From Agaribacterium sp. ZY112 (lineage in GTDB: Bacteria; Pseudomonadota; Gammaproteobacteria; Pseudomonadales; Cellvibrionaceae): a stretch of DNA of 64,000 nucleotides. The notes under the pieces are model-generated. The model saw only the letters and a list, made by a program, of their open reading frames with translations, was not told the origin of the DNA and did not search any database. This document shows, in pieces, positions 1-7,943 of the stretch (its first letter is position 1; the number at the start of each line of letters is the position of its first letter). The translations under genes were made by a program, and so were the position numbers. Location of the stretch: positions 4,091,001 to 4,155,000 of the forward strand of contig NZ_CP166840.1 of the NCBI RefSeq assembly GCF_041346925.1. Direction: 5' to 3'.

Positions 1-804
1 CTTCGCACCAATAAGCTGGGGCTCTAAAGCCGAAATGACCGCGTCAGCATAGAGCCTATGGCCTTGATTATTAGGGTGCACACCATCTGGAAGATAGCTT
101 GTGATCGCTAGCGACTCTGAAAGTACCTGCTGCCAAAGGGCGGAACCTACATCAATGTAAATAAGGTTGTTTTGCTCGGCTGCCTCACGAGAGAACTCAA
201 CATTATAGGGCTCTTGACCATTGCGCACAGAAGCGCCAAACCAGCTAGCGGTTGTAGCAACCGAAACCAGCACAACGTCGGGGTTTATGGCCCGTAATTT
301 ATAAACTAAGGCATCCATATGCTTGACCACAAAGACCCTATCCATAGGATCATTCACTGCAAATTCAATAAACACCAGATCAGGAATAAAGCCAACTAAG
401 TCACGCTCAACACGAAAGGTAGCGTATTGCGAGTTCGTACCACTGACAGCGATATTTCGTGAATTGATGCCCTGTTGATAATACTGTTCTAGCCAATCTG
501 CAACGAGGTAAGACCACGCTTGGTCAAGCGGCGTTGCGGCGGCGCCTTCCGTAATGGAGCCTCCAATAAACACCACATTAACAGCTTCTGATACAGAAGA
601 TCTGGGCTCACGCCTAAGTTCAGAGCTAGGCGCAGGACTGGGATCAAGAGAAGGCGAGTGATCGGGAGTTGGACTGAATTGTGACTCTGGGCTGGAACCC
701 ATGTCGGCAGCAGGAGCTTCCTCCTTTTGCGCCGTGCCTCCACATGCGCTCACAAACAAAGCGGCTGCAATAATAGATGTAAGTATTAGAAATCGACGTT
801 TCAT
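1..804 (-). CDS. SGNH/GDSL-type hydrolase lipoprotein (3' end outside window)
   Basis: The frame is open from an ATG at 804 to the window edge, giving 268 codons with no stop. The N-terminus is a lipoprotein signal (MKRRFLIL followed by a hydrophobic run and lipobox VSAC, then GG). A Pro/Ser-rich linker of about 45 residues follows. The SGNH-hydrolase blocks are visible: block I as GGSIT (a GGS variant of GDS), a VND block III, and DGVHP carrying the C-terminal Asp/His pair. The family comprises esterases and acetylesterases acting on carbohydrates or lipids. A surface- or periplasm-anchored carbohydrate esterase fits the polysaccharide-degrading neighbourhood, but the substrate cannot be told. 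The block V His lies near the edge, so little of the protein is likely missing. Confidence 0.85.
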   Translation of the reverse strand, partial: MKRRFLILTSIIAAALFVSACGGTAQKEEAPAADMGSSPESQFSPTPDHSPSLDPSPAPSSELRREPRSSVSEAVNVVFIGGSITEGAAATPLDQAWSYLVADWLEQYYQQGINSRNIAVSGTNSQYATFRVERDLVGFIPDLVFIEFAVNDPMDRVFVVKHMDALVYKLRAINPDVVLVSVATTASWFGASVRNGQEPYNVEFSREAAEQNNLIYIDVGSALWQQVLSESLAITSYLPDGVHPNNQGHRLYADAVISALEPQLIGAK

Positions 805-975
805 AAACAATTCCTTAAGCAGATCGCAGCAACACAGTGATTAACTGCGCTGTGTTTTATTGTTTTTTGTGATCTTAAGCTACGTAAAGCAAGAAGCTTG
901 CGGCCATTGCATATACTGATAAATAAGGCATGCACTATAATGGATGCCAATAAACCGATAGTCACACTGATTAAA

Positions 976-1857
976 ATGACAACAAGAGTCCCATCTTTTT
1001 TTCTATCGCTTTTTCTATTTAAGGCGTTTTTTAGCTTCGCTGCACTTGCGAGCCAAGCTCAAAGCAATAATGCAGACATTCCTAAAGAGTTAGTCGTTGC
1101 TGCTCGAGGAATGCCTGAGATCTGGGCCGAACAAGTTGGCAAGCAAAGCTGTGATCGCTATAAGTTACCCGAGCAACATGATTTAACTCGAGGCTTTTAT
1201 GAGAGCCTGATCGCATGCCGAGCGTTAAAAGCTGCTGGTATAGACACCCGTTTTAAGTTTATTGCCCCGCCAAGCCATGCACGCGCCATTCGTATGGTTG
1301 AAGAAGGTAAGGTCGACCTACTAAGCGAAAGTGCTTGGTTAAGTGATAGCAACCCCGAACTTGTCTATATCAGCGATGCTGTTGTTCGTGAGGGGCGCTT
1401 TGTAAAAGGGCTTTATGCACTCAAAGGCCATCCGATACTAGCAAGCGAAACACCAGAACAAGACTACAAGAACTACCGGGCGATTACGGTTGAGTTTTGG
1501 CATCACGACAAACAGGCTCTAAAAAGTATTACCGACAACATCGTTTATACGGCGCAACACAACCGAGCTCATGAAATGCTTTTAGCTGGGCGAGCTGACT
1601 ACACCCTTTATAAGTTCGCAGAACAAGAGAACCTAGAAACCAATGTCGAGGGCGTGCCCGTACTGCCTGTTCAAGGTATTAAAGTGGCGCTACCTGGCAG
1701 CCGTCATTTTTTAGTTAACGCCCAAAAACCCTACGCCGACAATTTAACCAAGGCATTAAACAAAGGTTTAATGATATTAAGAGAAGAACAAGACATTGAA
1801 GACTTCTTGGGAGTCTCACCAACGGCTGTAGAAGACTGGATTCTACTCAACCCTTAG
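976..1857 (+). CDS. Periplasmic substrate-binding-like protein
   Basis: The protein has about 294 residues from the ATG at 976, chosen because it places a classic signal peptide (MTTRVPS, then a Phe/Leu-rich core ending ALASQA) at the N-terminus; upstream in-frame TTG and ATG starts would precede it with polar sequence. The body resembles the type 2 periplasmic binding fold of the SBP_bac_3 kind, with an early LVVAARGMPEIW strand and a later segment (VDLLSESAWLSDS) typical of the ligand cleft. There are no ABC permease or ATPase genes nearby, so it is an orphan sensor or binding protein; the ligand is unknown. It converges with the next gene and overlaps it by 11 bp at the 3' ends. Confidence 0.7.
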   Translation: MTTRVPSFFLSLFLFKAFFSFAALASQAQSNNADIPKELVVAARGMPEIWAEQVGKQSCDRYKLPEQHDLTRGFYESLIACRALKAAGIDTRFKFIAPPSHARAIRMVEEGKVDLLSESAWLSDSNPELVYISDAVVREGRFVKGLYALKGHPILASETPEQDYKNYRAITVEFWHHDKQALKSITDNIVYTAQHNRAHEMLLAGRADYTLYKFAEQENLETNVEGVPVLPVQGIKVALPGSRHFLVNAQKPYADNLTKALNKGLMILREEQDIEDFLGVSPTAVEDWILLNP

Positions 1858-2371
1858 TACATAAAGCCTGTAACTTTAGCACGGTGTTCAAATTGCGCCC
1901 CGTTGCAGCAACAGCAAGTAGCTTGTCGATATTGGCAACCAGTTTAGAGCGACCAATGCCTTCAGGAGCATGCAAATAAAAGGCTTTCTCGCCCACGGTA
2001 TAGGCCTCGCTCTCTTTTTTTACAGACTCTAAGTTCTCTTCATCTAGCTTAGGTCGATCTTTACAAAAATAAATGTGTGCGGTTTTGGGCTCACACTGTT
2101 GATAAGGGTTAGCCTCTGCAACAGCATTGAATTCAGCCTCACTCAACAAGATCAGCTGCGGACTAAAACCAAAGTGCTGTTCTAGCTTGAGCTTTAACTC
2201 ATCCAGCTTAGGTTTCTTTTGTGCCTGAAAAACAACATTCCCACTTTGAATATAACTAGCCACAGATTGATAATCCATAGACTCTAACAAGTCCTTAAGC
2301 TCTTTCATTGGCATCAGATTCTTGCCGCCAACATTAATAGCACGAAACAACAATACGTATTTATTCATCAC
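1847..2371 (-). CDS. DUF1697 family protein
   Basis: This 174-residue cytoplasmic protein opens with the family signature around LLFRAINVGGKNLMPM and continues through YIQSGNVVFQ, both diagnostic of DUF1697. The length matches the family norm of about 175-180 residues. Members are widespread small bacterial proteins of unknown biochemical role. The gene ends inside the 3' end of the convergent binding-protein gene. The downstream deacetylase gene on the same strand belongs to a different functional group, and nothing links the two beyond strand. Confidence 0.85.
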   Translation of the reverse strand: MMNKYVLLFRAINVGGKNLMPMKELKDLLESMDYQSVASYIQSGNVVFQAQKKPKLDELKLKLEQHFGFSPQLILLSEAEFNAVAEANPYQQCEPKTAHIYFCKDRPKLDEENLESVKKESEAYTVGEKAFYLHAPEGIGRSKLVANIDKLLAVAATGRNLNTVLKLQALCTKG

Positions 2372-2387
2372 TTTCTACATTCCCAAC

Positions 2388-3416
2388 CTAAGGTTTATCT
2401 ACAACATTAATAGCTTCGGACGAGGTTATCATTGATACCGAAGGCTTGAGTACCCTGTATTTATCGAACAAAGCATTCAGCGCTTCCATGTTTTCATTGC
2501 CCGCTCTAAGCTCATCAATTGAACGGCCTGCTTCACGAGCTAAGGCTGCCACACGCCCCTGCTTATGAAACAGCACACTGGGAAGGTGGGTCACCAAGCC
2601 AGAGTCTGCTATTGGGTCTTGATAGGCTTTTGTTGGCGAAATAATTTGCCAACCTTCGGCCTCTATACGTTTAACTAGAGCAGGAATAAAGAGAGCTGCA
2701 CTATCATTTTCGTGCAACAACAAAACATGCCTAGGTGAGCGACCGAGTGTATCGATAGCAAGCTTGTCATAAAACCGAATAGCCTGCCAAAGCACGTCAA
2801 CATATAACCGCTCTGCTGCCTGCCAATCTATCTGCCGCCCCTGTTCCTTGGCTTTATTTAACAACGAATCGATATACCAGTCATAGTTATCTACAGTGAC
2901 ATAAGCATTTTGGTAGCCCATCGCTTGCAAACCACTCTGCAAAGCAGTAATAGACTCGGCATCGTTACCGTAGTGTAAAAAAGGAAACCGAAAAAAAGGC
3001 TGAACAGAATCAAAGTCACTTAAGATGCTTTTAGCGTGTTGTACATCGTCTAAAAATGTAGACACCGCGGTCTTATTAGCAGAACGATGGCTATGGCTGT
3101 GATTAGCAAGCTTATGCCCAGCATCACTATAGCGCTTAAGCCGCCCCCTGCTTTGTTCATTTATATTTTGAGTTGTCACTAAAAACCAAACCTCATTAAC
3201 ACCTACCGAAGCTAAGTTGTTAATCAATAAGTCGGTTCGTTCTTGCCCCGTCATTAACGTGCTATCGGGCTTTGGCGCATCATCAAAGGTCAATGCAATT
3301 TCACCCGCATCCACCTTATTAAGATGCAGAAAGAACAGCGTTAAGAATCCCAAACATAGTGAGCGGTTGCTAGTCTGATCGAATAACAGGCTCGAGGCTT
3401 TAAACAGCGAGTTCAT
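2388..3416 (-). CDS. Polysaccharide deacetylase (NodB/CE4 family)
   Basis: This is a 342-residue protein with an N-terminal hydrophobic segment (about residues 19-36) that should act as a signal or anchor. The CE4 motif 1 is clear as TFDDAP (D45, D46), and motif 2 as HSHSH (H106, H110), the metal-binding pair. These enzymes remove N- or O-acetyl groups from glycans such as chitin, peptidoglycan or xylan. The ATG immediately follows the stop of the broken sulfatase, and that gene overlaps the esterase upstream, so the three formed one operon for trimming substituents from a polysaccharide. The substrate cannot be deduced. Catalytic residues look intact, so this gene probably outlived the sulfatase. 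Confidence 0.85.
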   Translation of the reverse strand: MNSLFKASSLLFDQTSNRSLCLGFLTLFFLHLNKVDAGEIALTFDDAPKPDSTLMTGQERTDLLINNLASVGVNEVWFLVTTQNINEQSRGRLKRYSDAGHKLANHSHSHRSANKTAVSTFLDDVQHAKSILSDFDSVQPFFRFPFLHYGNDAESITALQSGLQAMGYQNAYVTVDNYDWYIDSLLNKAKEQGRQIDWQAAERLYVDVLWQAIRFYDKLAIDTLGRSPRHVLLLHENDSAALFIPALVKRIEAEGWQIISPTKAYQDPIADSGLVTHLPSVLFHKQGRVAALAREAGRSIDELRAGNENMEALNALFDKYRVLKPSVSMITSSEAINVVDKP

Positions 3417-3970
3417 TTACAGATCCCTTTTTTCAAGCAGTTGTTTCATTTTTTTAGCTCGTTGAGGATATAAAGCAAAGAGGTTATGCCTCTCCCCTAA
3501 ATCCTTATTGATATCAAATAAAAACTGATTGTGATCATCAACTAGGCACTTCCACCATCGCCGCATAACCTTTACGACTAGCTTCGTGCATATCCCAATC
3601 TGTATGCCACTGCCTTTACTTAAGTCTGGCGATTGATACGGGGGGTACACCACTGTTATAGGCCAAGTTCAGAAAAGGATAGCCGAGCGGGAATGCACAT
3701 AGGAGCAGAAGTGTGGTGCCCCTCAAATAACAAACTTTCTCGCTCTAAACGGTTCAGTGATGGCGTTTGAATATCTTTAGCACCATAGGGCTCAATATCG
3801 GCATAGCCCATATAATCGGCCATGATCAAAATCACATTGGGTGTTTTTCTCGCCTCTTGCACTGGCTCTTGAGCCAACTGTAGCCCAGTTTTTTGTTCGG
3901 CCGCTTGTAACAAGTGAGTAAACAGCGGCGTCAATAATAAGTAAAATAATAAAATAACCGTCTTAGCCAC
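3417..3970 (-). pseudogene. Sulfatase pseudogene (internal deletion plus frameshift)
   Basis: The 5' part codes for a signal peptide, the sulfatase start NVILIMADYMGYADIEPYG and the catalytic C-x-P-x-R motif as CIPAR (C92), then runs into a stop a few codons later. The 3' part codes for a typical sulfatase C-terminus in other frames: DWDMHEASRKG in one frame and RWWKCLVDDHNQFLFDINK to the stop in another. A normal S1 sulfatase has 450-550 residues; only about 95 N-terminal and 60-70 C-terminal residues remain. At least two lesions are therefore present, a large internal deletion near 3656-3660 and a frameshift near 3570. The GTG start overlaps the esterase stop (TAGTG), and the end abuts the deacetylase ATG, so the operon outline is preserved around a dead gene. 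Confidence 0.85.
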
Positions 3971-4890
3971 TAGTGAATCTCTTTAACTGCAAGTGTTTCA
4001 ATAGAAGCCTTTCTGGCTTTCTTTAAAACCCGAGGTAAGGCATCAACAAGCAAAAACGGAAAAGCGCTAAAATGCGAGGCGCCCTGCAATTCAAAGCTCT
4101 GCAGTTCTAAACTTGGATATGCTCTAGCAAGCAATGTACTGTGCAGTTTATATACATCATCAACCATGTTCTTATGCCGGTTTTTATTCTCATTAGCGCC
4201 TATATACATAAGGACATTTGCAGCTAAATCTTTATTGTTTTTTGCGTAATTTTTTTCCAGATTAAAAATAGCAGCGTTGTCATACCACAAAGAAGGGCTG
4301 CCAATAATATATTGATCAAACAACTCAGGCCGTTCAAATAGAATACTCAAGCCTAGTAGGCCGCCAAAAGAGTGCCCTGCATAGATCTTATTCGTCAAAT
4401 CAATTCGATAGTGTTTAAGTAAATAAGGCAGCACATCTTTTTCAATATAATCCATATAGGCCGATGCTTGGCCCGAATACTTTTGCGCCTCTAATGAGTG
4501 AGCACCTCGCTCATTAGGAGCATAAGTAGGTGTGTAATCACGAGTGCGGCTAAGTTGTGCTGAATCTCCCTTAGAATAAGAGATGGCAACAGCAATAAAA
4601 GGCAGGGTATCTCGAGCCCCCATTAATGTAGAAACACCACTGATTAAAGGAAAGGAGAAATCTGCATCACTTAGGATAACAATAGGATAATCGCTCTTAC
4701 TGTAGTTATAGTCTTTTGGCAGGTGAATATGCAGGCTATAGACATGCTTACCTTGAGTAGATGCAAGCTCTAGGGTCTGAGTGTGAATAATGCTGCTTTG
4801 ACCAAGATTGTGGTCTTTTGCATATATGTTTGAAGTCAGTAATAGACCAACAACGTAAGTTTTACTTAAAACTAAACGAATAAAGTTCAA
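3970..4890 (-). CDS. Secreted alpha/beta hydrolase, putative esterase (PF00756-like)
   Basis: The protein has 306 residues with a signal peptide (MNFIRLVLSK, then VVGLLLTSNIYA). The alpha/beta-hydrolase nucleophile elbow is GHSFGG with S174, and an HFSAFP segment near the C-terminus offers the catalytic His. The fold and order (YPIVILSDADFSF early, KIYAGHSFGGLLGL later) match the esterase D/Fes/feruloyl esterase group. It is first in a translationally coupled set with a sulfatase (now broken) and a polysaccharide deacetylase, which suggests a role in removing ester substituents from algal polysaccharide. A siderophore esterase function is the alternative. A second member of the same family lies near 29 kb. 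Confidence 0.8.
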   Translation of the reverse strand: MNFIRLVLSKTYVVGLLLTSNIYAKDHNLGQSSIIHTQTLELASTQGKHVYSLHIHLPKDYNYSKSDYPIVILSDADFSFPLISGVSTLMGARDTLPFIAVAISYSKGDSAQLSRTRDYTPTYAPNERGAHSLEAQKYSGQASAYMDYIEKDVLPYLLKHYRIDLTNKIYAGHSFGGLLGLSILFERPELFDQYIIGSPSLWYDNAAIFNLEKNYAKNNKDLAANVLMYIGANENKNRHKNMVDDVYKLHSTLLARAYPSLELQSFELQGASHFSAFPFLLVDALPRVLKKARKASIETLAVKEIH

Positions 4891-4946
4891 GACAGGACAC
4901 TCCTTTTATAGTGTTAATAACTATTAAAAAACACAAAGACAGGGTG

Positions 4947-6401
4947 TTAAAAATCAATATAAGTGTTGGGATCAAGAGCCTGTTCGCCACGACGAAGCTC
5001 AAAATGTAAATGAGGTCCTGTACTTTTTCCGCTACTGCCGACCGTGCCAAGCTGCTCACCCGCCAAAACCAGCTGCCCAGCATCAACTGCGATACTGTCC
5101 ATATGTGAATACAAGCTACTAAAACCTTGCTCATGCTCGACCAACACAGCTAAACCTAGACTCTTATGCAGGCTACTATCATCAGCAATACGTACAATGC
5201 CTGCATTAGCACTCACTATCGCAGTACCGGTCTTAGCTGCTAGATCAATGCCTCGATGTGGTTTAGCATTTCTGATTTTTTGTTTGACACCAAATTGAGA
5301 GCTAACCCTATATGCTTGTATGGGCTGCTTCTTAATCGGAGGCTGCCAAGCTTGTAGGTTAGGCAGTGCCGTTGTATTGGAAGCTAAACCGATATTGGCA
5401 AATAGAGACATAGACAAGGCCGTAATAACAAATACTATCCGCCCAAGTTTATGGCCATGTCGAGGCGCATCATTAATATGTAAAAAACGTTTCTTATTAA
5501 ACGCTCGCCCCCGTTTACGATCAGAAAACCCGGCATAAACCGCTCTGTGTAGAGGCTCAGAACTCAATTTCAAACACTCTAATAGTGCTAAAGAGTAAGT
5601 ATGTTGCTTCTGTTGGTGTCGGTTCAATACGCCCCGATCACAGCTAAGTTCTATCGCCTCCATAAAGGCTCGCTCAAATAAACGCAGTATTGGGTTGTAA
5701 CTAAGCAGAGAAACAAGCAGTCGTAAGTACCAAAGCTGCTGATGGTCTTTACGCTGAATATGCACAAGCTCATGATCGATAAGTAGTAGCTGCTGCTCTC
5801 GACTTAACTTATAAATAAAATTTGGAAGCACCAACTTAGCTTGGCTTCGACCATAGACAAAAGGCGCAGTGGCTTTATTACTTTGCAATACACACACTTT
5901 ATGCTTTCTTAGAAGCTGCTTTTGTTTTTCTAAAAACAACTGTTTATCTGCTAAAGGTAACGATCTCAACCAAGCTTGCATGCTTAAGTGACTATAAACA
6001 AAGCGCCCCAGCCCCCAAAGAGCCAGAATCAAAGCCGTAATAACCATAGGCATAGCACTTTTTTCTAAAAATGTGCTCAACCAAAAGGCCACTGTCGCCT
6101 TAGCTTTTTCTAAATATAAATACCAAGTACTTGTTGTTTGTACAGAGTTAGAGCTGACGTAAGCCCCAGTTTCGGCCGCATGACTCTCGTGCAAAGCGGC
6201 CTGCCACCAACTGAGATCAAGAGCATGCTGCAGCTCTTCAGAAAATAAAGCCAGAGGTAACAGTGGCAGTAAACTTAAACAGATAAGTGACAGTATTAAC
6301 GCTCTGGACTCATCAAATCGAAAAGAACTGTAACGTAATAAAGCATAAAAAAGGCAACTTAAACCCAAACTTGCCAATAAAGCTGCAGCAACTTCATTCA
6401 T
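4947..6401 (-). CDS. BlaR1-like M56 membrane metalloprotease fused to M23 (LytM) peptidase
   Basis: This 484-residue protein has N-terminal membrane segments (about residues 5-20, 33-53, 115-135). A cytoplasmic M56 protease domain follows with HELVH (H210, E211, H214), and another membrane segment lies at about 326-345. The C-terminus is an M23/LytM endopeptidase (about 365-484) with HRGID and HLHFE zinc ligands. In BlaR1 the outer domain is a penicillin-binding sensor; here a peptidoglycan-hydrolase domain sits there, so the outer part may bind or cut peptidoglycan and the inner protease may cleave the repressor. The start overlaps the BlaI-like gene by 8 bp, as expected for a sensor-repressor pair. 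Zinc ligands of both peptidase domains look intact. Confidence 0.85.
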   Translation of the reverse strand: MNEVAAALLASLGLSCLFYALLRYSSFRFDESRALILSLICLSLLPLLPLALFSEELQHALDLSWWQAALHESHAAETGAYVSSNSVQTTSTWYLYLEKAKATVAFWLSTFLEKSAMPMVITALILALWGLGRFVYSHLSMQAWLRSLPLADKQLFLEKQKQLLRKHKVCVLQSNKATAPFVYGRSQAKLVLPNFIYKLSREQQLLLIDHELVHIQRKDHQQLWYLRLLVSLLSYNPILRLFERAFMEAIELSCDRGVLNRHQQKQHTYSLALLECLKLSSEPLHRAVYAGFSDRKRGRAFNKKRFLHINDAPRHGHKLGRIVFVITALSMSLFANIGLASNTTALPNLQAWQPPIKKQPIQAYRVSSQFGVKQKIRNAKPHRGIDLAAKTGTAIVSANAGIVRIADDSSLHKSLGLAVLVEHEQGFSSLYSHMDSIAVDAGQLVLAGEQLGTVGSSGKSTGPHLHFELRRGEQALDPNTYIDF

Positions 6402-6771
6402 CTTCAGCCTCCGGCTTTTGCTGCAATAAACTTTCCAGCTCAGCTAATTCGTCTTCATCAACCAATTGGCTAGCACCAAATAAAGCGGCGGGCATTGGGC
6501 TCTCGAGTTCTAGTACTCGAGAGGCAAAATCGCGAGCATAAGCGGCTAGTGTTTTGAGCTTCTCTACTTTTGCAATGTAGATTTTTTTATTGCCATCGCG
6601 GGCTATGCTTACCAAGCCTTTATCACCCATGCGCTCTAGCACTTTACGTGTAGTGGAATAACTCCACTGAAGCGGCTCACCAACAGCCTCATGCAAGGCT
6701 CGAGCAGTTTGAGGTTGAGACTTCCACAAGCTTTTTAACAAAGCCAATTCTGGCGAAGTGGGCTGGGCCAT
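6394..6771 (-). CDS. BlaI/MecI/CopY-family transcriptional repressor
   Basis: The protein has 125 residues, the family's usual length. The N-terminal winged helix (about residues 5-75) has the family pattern of PELALLKSLW, then YSTTRKVLERMGDKGLV, followed by a C-terminal dimerisation helix region ending in an acidic tail. A Shine-Dalgarno GGAAGA precedes the ATG. BlaI proteins are dimeric repressors inactivated by proteolysis through a BlaR1-type partner, encoded here by the overlapping downstream gene. Two dyad sites 34-82 bp upstream of the start are the probable autoregulatory operators. No beta-lactamase or penicillin-binding protein gene is nearby, so targets other than its own operon lie elsewhere. 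Confidence 0.85.
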   Translation of the reverse strand: MAQPTSPELALLKSLWKSQPQTARALHEAVGEPLQWSYSTTRKVLERMGDKGLVSIARDGNKKIYIAKVEKLKTLAAYARDFASRVLELESPMPAALFGASQLVDEDELAELESLLQQKPEAEDE

Positions 6772-6804
6772 AAGTGTCTTCCATTTACAGTAAGGACGAC
6801 ATAG

Positions 6805-6853
6805 TGCGACAAACGTCGCACAAGATCAAGAACTTTGTGTGACAAGTGTCGCA
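6805..6853. promoter_or_regulatory. Two tandem dyad operators of the BlaI-type operon
   Basis: Two 16-bp inverted repeats are visible. TGCGACAAACGTCGCA (6805-6820) is perfect apart from its 4-nt centre, and TGTGACAAGTGTCGCA (6838-6853) has one mismatch between arms. Their centres are 33 bp apart, three helical turns. Both contain a GACA-n-GTC core reminiscent of the TACA-n-TGTA core of BlaI/MecI/CopY operators. They lie just upstream of the repressor gene, so repression of the operon by its own product is the natural reading. Confidence 0.7.
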
Positions 6854-7062
6854 GGTAAAAATCAATAAAAAACGAAAGCGTCAAAGAATTAGGATATTGA
6901 GAGATAGAAAAACAGAGGAAAGCTAAAGTAATAAGATGAATCATAGCAGCACCGCAGCCAATCAAGATAAAACACATTCATCATGTATCTTTTAGCATTG
7001 TGTTAGCACGAGAATCCCTAAAAGACGTGGCATTATTCTGAGGCTAACTTTTAAATAACAAA

Positions 7063-7446
7063 CTAACTCAGTTTTGATTTGTGAGCCAGTGACGCCGCAT
7101 TAGCCTCCCAATTTTCACCATCAAAACGCTGAATACTTACCATCTCTGGCGCCTGATCTAGACAGCGAAGATTAACATCCACCCCATCGGGGTTGGAGCG
7201 TGGAATATAAAAAGATTTTACCCCACAGTGCTTACAGAAATAGTGTTTAGCCACACCGGAATTAAAGCCATAAAGACTTAGATCTTGCTCACCTTGTAAA
7301 AGCTTAAATTTAGTCTTGGGTAAGATTAAATGTAAAAAGCCCGTCTTTTTGCAGATGGAGCAATTACAGTCTTCCACTTCAACACAATCTGGCGCTTCAA
7401 TTTCAAAACGCACAGCACCACAATGGCAACCACCTTGATAAAGCAT
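7063..7446 (-). CDS. GFA/CENP-V family zinc-binding protein
   Basis: This is a 127-residue protein with the GFA-domain cysteine pattern: GGCHCGAVRFE at the start, then CNCSICKKTGFLH, and YFCKHCGVKSFYIPRSNPDG further on. These cysteines form two zinc sites in the family named after glutathione-dependent formaldehyde-activating enzyme (Gfa). Most members are not proven enzymes, and the true substrate is unknown. The size is normal for the family. It is followed at a short distance, on the same strand, only by the M56/M23 system and is preceded by a small unrecognised gene. Confidence 0.85.
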   Translation of the reverse strand: MLYQGGCHCGAVRFEIEAPDCVEVEDCNCSICKKTGFLHLILPKTKFKLLQGEQDLSLYGFNSGVAKHYFCKHCGVKSFYIPRSNPDGVDVNLRCLDQAPEMVSIQRFDGENWEANAASLAHKSKLS

Positions 7447-7477
7447 AAAGAATCCTAGGATTGACGAGCAGAAACGG

Positions 7478-7852
7478 CTAAGACTGTAATTGCTGCTTTA
7501 GCCACACACCAGCACAGCGTTCATCTGTAAACACCTCACAGCACACCCCCTTACCTTTCAAATATTCAGCAGCATAACGAATACTGCCCATTGAAGACTC
7601 CCTATATTCAACCCAAGCAAAGTGATAGCGCTCATCTATTTTAAAGTGCCTAAAAATACCATCAATTTTAAAAGCCATTGAAGAGCTCAGAGGGGCCGTA
7701 CTGCGACTAAGGCCAAGTACGGAATAACAGCGGTGCGCTTCACAGAAATGGCTCAACTTATCAAAAAGACCAACAAGGGCTGGAAAAGTGTTATCACCGC
7801 CATATTCGACCCTAACCCAGTAGTCACATTTTGTTAGTAGCACTTCACTCAT
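7478..7852 (-). CDS. Hypothetical protein, 124 aa
   Basis: I do not recognise a family with certainty. The protein is soluble, has no signal peptide and contains mixed alpha/beta-like sequence (DYWVRVEYGGDNTFPALVGLF, later YHFAWVEYRESSMGSIRYAAEYL). The overall pattern of an early strand, a helix, a central strand with a Trp-Val-Glu motif and a C-terminal amphipathic helix is loosely like STAS/SpoIIAA-type proteins, which is only an impression. It ends 31 bp before the GFA-family gene on the same strand, so the two may be co-transcribed. Codon use looks like the neighbours. Confidence 0.6.
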   Translation of the reverse strand: MSEVLLTKCDYWVRVEYGGDNTFPALVGLFDKLSHFCEAHRCYSVLGLSRSTAPLSSSMAFKIDGIFRHFKIDERYHFAWVEYRESSMGSIRYAAEYLKGKGVCCEVFTDERCAGVWLKQQLQS

Positions 7853-7943
7853 AGCAGAACCTGTTCACGTTTAGCCTATTAACCATAGCAAGCCAAAAGA
7901 AGTAAAAGGTGCCAAGGCGCTCAATCATCCGCTATTAAAGGCT

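Noticed and set aside
489..743. Minus-strand 84-codon frame
   Set aside because: It lies inside the SGNH lipoprotein gene in another frame of the same strand; the longer frame has the motifs.
6735..6977. 80-codon frame upstream of the BlaI gene
   Set aside because: It covers the two operators and the repressor start, and has no ribosome site or family-like sequence.
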